This document shows, in pieces, positions 59,518-64,000 of a stretch of DNA of 64,000 bases. Position 1 is the first letter of the stretch, and each line of letters opens with the position of its first letter. Origin of the DNA: Pseudomonas vancouverensis (GTDB taxonomy: Bacteria > Pseudomonadota > Gammaproteobacteria > Pseudomonadales > Pseudomonadaceae). The notes under the pieces are model-generated. The model did no database searches. It was not told the DNA's origin and worked only from the letters and a program-made list of their open reading frames with translations. The position numbers and the translations under genes are program-made. The stretch lies in assembly GCF_004348895.1 (NCBI RefSeq), contig NZ_RRZK01000002.1:310001-374000 (forward strand). The letters are read 5' to 3'.

Positions 59518-61048
59518 CGCCACGGTGGTGATTCGGCCGCGCACCACCTGGGAAGCCATGGACCTTGGCGTTCTCCTGAGCCAGCAGCATCGACGGCTTT
59601 TAATGACAAGCTGGGCGCTGGTCACCTTTCCGGTTTTCGCCCTGCTCACCTGGGTGTTTTGGGATTCTCCCACCCTCGCGGTATTCATTTTCTGGTGCCT
59701 CAAACCCGCGTACGAACGCCTGCCTCTCCATATCCTGTCCAAAGCCCTGTTCGGTGAAACACCTACCCTCAAGCAGGCATTGCTTCAATTGCCCCGGTTG
59801 CTCAAGCCACAACTGCTGGCCAGCCTGACCTGGCGTCGCCTGAGCCTGCCCCGCAGTTTTTTGCTGCCCGTGGTACAGCTTGAAGGCCTGAGCGGCCACC
59901 CGCGCCAGCAACGTCTACAGGTTCTGTTGCAGCGAGACGCCGCGCCGGCACGCTGGCTGACGATCATTGGCGCTCACCTGGAGGGCGCGTTATGGATCGG
60001 CCTGATGGTGCTGTTCTATTTGCTTCTGCCACACCAGATAGAAACCGACTGGAGCTGGCAGTCACTGATCAGTGCTGCCGATCAGGACTGGCGTTGGCTG
60101 GAGCACCTGACCAATGTTTTCTACGTATTGATCCTGGTGGTGTGGGAGCCGATCTATGTCGCCTGTGGCTTCTGCCTTTACCTGAACCGACGCACCACGC
60201 TGGAGGCCTGGGATATCGAACTGGTGTTTCGCCGCCTGTGCCATCGTCTCGCCAGCGCCGGCGGCGTGCTGATACTGGTCCTGATGCTATGGATGCCCGC
60301 ACCGAACGGGGTATGGGCCGCCGAACCGGATATTTCTCCCGACAGCCCGCGCCTGCTCGACCAGCCCCTGACCAGCCAGGCAGCCCGGGACGGCATCAAG
60401 GCCATCCTCGATCAGGCACCGTTCAAGAACAGGGAGACGGTGACGCGCTACAGCTTTGGCGAGGACAAACCGGACAGCAGGAGCGACGGCGACGGTAAAA
60501 CGCCTGAATGGCTCAAGGCTTTGCTCAAGCTGTTTCTCAATCAACGCTTTGGCGCACTCACGACCGTGATTGAAATTCTATTGTGGGGCGCTGTCCTGGG
60601 CGGTGCGGTGTTGTTGATCTGGCGTTATCGCGACTGGATGAGGGCGTTCGTCAGTCGAATACCCAAGTTGAAATCCAGCGCAGTGCGCACCCGGCCACAA
60701 CAGGCTTTCGGCCTTGATCTAAAACCCGAGTCCTTGCCCGACGATATTGCCGCCAGCGCCGAACGCCTGTGGCAGTCCAATCCTCGTGCTGCCCTCGGGT
60801 TGCTCTATCGCGCACTGCTCAGCCGTCTGGTGCATGACTTCAACCTGGCACTGAACGTGGCCGACACTGAAGGCCAGGTGCTCAAGCGAGTCGAGCAATT
60901 ACAACAACCGGCCTTGCTGACGTTCAGCAAAAACCTGACAGGGCACTGGCAGAGCATGGCCTATGGTCACCGCCTGCCGCCACCGCATGCGCAACAGGAG
61001 TTATGTAACGCCTGGCGCAACCTGTTTGAACCGGGAGCGACTCCGTGA
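59504..61048 (+). CDS. DUF4129 membrane protein
   Basis: 514 residues from ATG 59504 (MRLSDATVVIRPRTTWEAMD). Several membrane helices (about 35-75, 155-185, 205-235, 252-275 and 355-385) with a loop containing SFGEDKPDSRSDGDG. The last ~130 residues (from about 400) match the DUF4129 domain: LPDDIAASAERLWQSNPRAA and LLYRALLSRLVHDF. The domain occurs almost always with MoxR/DUF58 genes. It probably builds a membrane assembly with the neighbours; no enzyme motif is seen. The stop TGA overlaps the next GTG. Confidence 0.85.
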   Translation: MRLSDATVVIRPRTTWEAMDLGVLLSQQHRRLLMTSWALVTFPVFALLTWVFWDSPTLAVFIFWCLKPAYERLPLHILSKALFGETPTLKQALLQLPRLLKPQLLASLTWRRLSLPRSFLLPVVQLEGLSGHPRQQRLQVLLQRDAAPARWLTIIGAHLEGALWIGLMVLFYLLLPHQIETDWSWQSLISAADQDWRWLEHLTNVFYVLILVVWEPIYVACGFCLYLNRRTTLEAWDIELVFRRLCHRLASAGGVLILVLMLWMPAPNGVWAAEPDISPDSPRLLDQPLTSQAARDGIKAILDQAPFKNRETVTRYSFGEDKPDSRSDGDGKTPEWLKALLKLFLNQRFGALTTVIEILLWGAVLGGAVLLIWRYRDWMRAFVSRIPKLKSSAVRTRPQQAFGLDLKPESLPDDIAASAERLWQSNPRAALGLLYRALLSRLVHDFNLALNVADTEGQVLKRVEQLQQPALLTFSKNLTGHWQSMAYGHRLPPPHAQQELCNAWRNLFEPGATP

Positions 61049-62204
61049 GCCGGCGTTGGGGGCTGATGCTGGGCGTGCTCGGCGCTGCGCTGCTGTGCGC
61101 CTTGGGCGTTTACCTGTACCTCAAGGCCACGCCCTATCAAATCGAGATCGACCACGGCCCTTCGCCACAAGCACGCAACAACCCTTATCTGGCGGCCGAA
61201 CTGTTCCTGCGCAAGCAGGGCCTGACCGTCAACCACGCCAATGGCCTTGATATCCTGCCCAGCCTCGACCCGCGGCAACACAGCCTGTTGCTGCTCGGCG
61301 ACCGCTATAACATGACCCCGCGGCAGATTGATCAGGTCATGAACTGGACCCGCGCCGGTGGCCGGTTGTTGTTCGTCGCCGAATCGCTTTGGGACGAGAA
61401 ACTGCGACAGAGCAATGACCTGTTGCTCGACCGCGTCCAACTGCACCAGTTGCTCAGCAAAAACCTCAAGGACCTGCCGCCCGACGTCAATGACGATCCC
61501 TACCCCAACCTGACCAAGCTGTATCTGGAGGACGAGAACGCACCGGCCTATGCCGGATTCGATACGGCGTTCCACCTTGAAGACCCGAAAAATCTCGCCC
61601 AGTCCTGGGCCAACAGCGCCAAGGCCACCCACATGATGCAACTGAACCACGGCCTCGGTTCCATCATCGTCGTCACCGACGCCGACCTGTGGAAAACCCC
61701 GCACATCGAGCAATACGACAATGCCTGGTTGCTCTGGTACCTGACCGCCGACACCGCTGTGACGCTGATTTTCAACACCGACCGCGACAGCCTGCCAACC
61801 CTGCTGCTGCGCTATTTTCCTCAAGCACTGGTGGCTCTTGTCGCGCTGATCATCCTCGGCTTCTGGCATTTTGGTGTGCGTCAGGGGCCGCTGATCGAAG
61901 CGCCACCGAAGGCTCGCCGACAACTTCTGGAACACCTGCGTGCCAGCGCCGACTTCCTGCTGCGGCGCAACGGCCAGGCGCACCTGCTGCATGCCTTGCA
62001 ACAGGACATCCTGCGCCGGGTTCGGCATCGCCATCCAGGGTTCGAACAACTGCCGGTTGCCGAACAATGGCTGGTGCTTGCGCGCCTGACCGGTCAATCC
62101 ACTCGCACTATCAGCCAGGCCATGATCCCACGAGCGAAACCACGACTGGCCAGCGTCGAATTCAGCCGCCAGGTTGCCCACCTGCAATCCTTGAGGAATG
62201 CCCT

Positions 62205-62208
<4 letters not shown>
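61045..62208 (+). CDS. DUF4350-domain membrane protein
   Basis: 387 residues from GTG 61045. N-terminal membrane helix (about 5-26), a periplasmic-looking part with DUF4350 (NNPYLAAELFLRKQGLTVNH; LLLLGDRYNMTPRQIDQVMN; GGRLLFVAES), and a second helix near 255-275 (LVALVALIILGFWHFG). The C-terminal part is cytoplasmic. The DUF4350 fold resembles glutamine-amidotransferase-like domains that sit with MoxR and DUF58. Its stop overlaps the MoxR ATG. Confidence 0.85.
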
Positions 62209-63202
<994 letters not shown>

Positions 63203-63206
<4 letters not shown>

Positions 63207-64000
63207 AACCTTCGCGTTTGATGCTGATATGGCTGCTGGTCCTGCTGGCCTGCGGCATCGCACTGGGCGCCGCCCGGGCCCTGGAGTACGAGGTCTCGCC
63301 ATCTCTCAGCGCGATCAGTTGGGGCTTGTTGCTGGCGCTGTTGATCCTGGCCTTGCTCGATGCCGTGCGCCTCAAGCGCCTGCCAACTCCCCGAGTGAAA
63401 CGCCAGATGCCCGGCAGCCTGGCACTGGGTCGATGGAGCGAGGTGCAACTGAGCGTTGAACATGATTTCAGCCAACCGCTGGCTGCCCAACTGTTCGACC
63501 ACGTGCCCCCGGGCTTGAGCATCGAGCACCTGCCGCTTTCGGTAGAACTGCAACCGGGTCAACTCAGCCACGTCAGTTATCGGTTACGCCCGCTCAAGCG
63601 AGGCCATTTCACCTTCGTTCATTGCGAAGTCAGCCTGCCAAGCCCCTTCGGCCTATGGTCTGACCGACGCTTGCTCGCTGTGCCCGACAGCACCCGGGTC
63701 TACCCCGACTTCGCCCGGGTCTATGGCGGACAGTTGCAGGCTGTGGACAACTGGCTCAGCCAGATCGGCGTGCGCCAGAAACAGCGACGCGGCCTGGGCC
63801 TGGAATTCCATCAATTGCGCGAGTTTCGCGAGGGCGACAGCCTGCGTCAGATCGACTGGAAAGCCACCGCACGCCAGAGCACGCCCATCGCCCGTGAGTA
63901 CCAGGACGAACGCGACCAACAAATTGTCTTCATGCTCGACTGTGGCCGACACATGCGCAGCCAGGACGATGAACTGGCCCATTTCGACCACGCCCTCAAT
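63203..64000 (+). CDS. DUF58 (vWA-like) protein, 3' cut by the window end
   Basis: Starts with GTG 63203, overlapping the MoxR stop by 4 bp, and reads through to the last base; 266 residues are seen. Two N-terminal hydrophobic helices (about 6-23 and 34-54), then a soluble region. The DUF58 signature EFREGDSLRQIDWKATARQS is at about 211-230, with IVFMLDCGRHM after it as a vWA-type metal site. Partner of the MoxR ATPase. The rest, and perhaps more operon genes, lie beyond the window. Confidence 0.92.

Overview
This is a 64 kb piece of a gamma-proteobacterial chromosome, almost certainly a fluorescent Pseudomonas (P. fluorescens/P. putida side of the genus). The support is dense high-GC coding, MvaT in place of H-NS, OprD, a tol-oprL cluster, a TyrR-like enhancer-binding regulator beside a glycine cleavage operon, and many REP palindromes containing GAGC(A/T)(A/T)GCTCGCGAT. 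Nothing resembles a prophage, IS element, integron or CRISPR array. The window is mainly core genome. References to P. aeruginosa gene order are from memory, not from a search.

Layout. (1) 1-3.3 kb: heme use, with a 5'-cut TonB-dependent heme receptor, a HemO/PigA-type heme oxygenase and a DUF454 membrane protein. (2) 3.5-10.1 kb: a chemoreceptor, an unusual class III CoA-transferase, AlkA translationally coupled to an ArcD-type amino-acid antiporter, and a DUF5064-like protein. (3) 10.3-18.2 kb: a GcsR-like sigma-54 activator followed by gcvH-gcvP-sdaA-gcvT, with a visible sigma-54 promoter and three candidate activator sites; the glyA2 gene of the P. aeruginosa cluster is absent. Together these genes turn glycine into C1 units and serine into pyruvate. 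(4) 18.2-20.9 kb: cold-shock gene with a long leader, RDD protein, nadA, tRNA-Lys. (5) 21-38.6 kb: a long minus-strand block in P. aeruginosa PA0958-PA0976 order: queC, queE, cpoB, oprL/pal, tolB, tolA, tolR, tolQ, ybgC, ruvB, ruvA, ruvC, yebC, aspS, an FmdB zinc ribbon, an RHH protein, a Dps-like protein, then a cold-shock/membrane fusion, slyX, a HIT protein and oprD. (6) 38.7-50.5 kb: mscS, yajQ, panE, an orphan sensor kinase, a PduO-type adenosyltransferase, a Nudix-ThiE fusion, a GST, argJ, secA and a DciA-like gene, matching PA4394-PA4404. (7) 50.6-64 kb: a DUF853 ATPase, a PctA-type amino-acid chemoreceptor, a small acidic protein, purU, mvaT, sbcB, and then a tightly overlapping operon RDD-SpoIIM-DUF4129-DUF4350-MoxR-DUF58 that runs off the end of the window.

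The least understood parts are the MoxR/DUF58/SpoIIM operon, the rearranged CoA-transferase, the Nudix protein with a degenerate ThiE domain, the cold-shock domain joined to membrane helices, and several non-coding signals: the GcsR/sigma-54 region, TAACGCA inverted repeats downstream of gcvT, an orphan terminator upstream of the cold-shock fusion, and an ArgR-like site plus GTGCA palindromes upstream of oprD. I saw no clear new multi-gene defence or mobile system.
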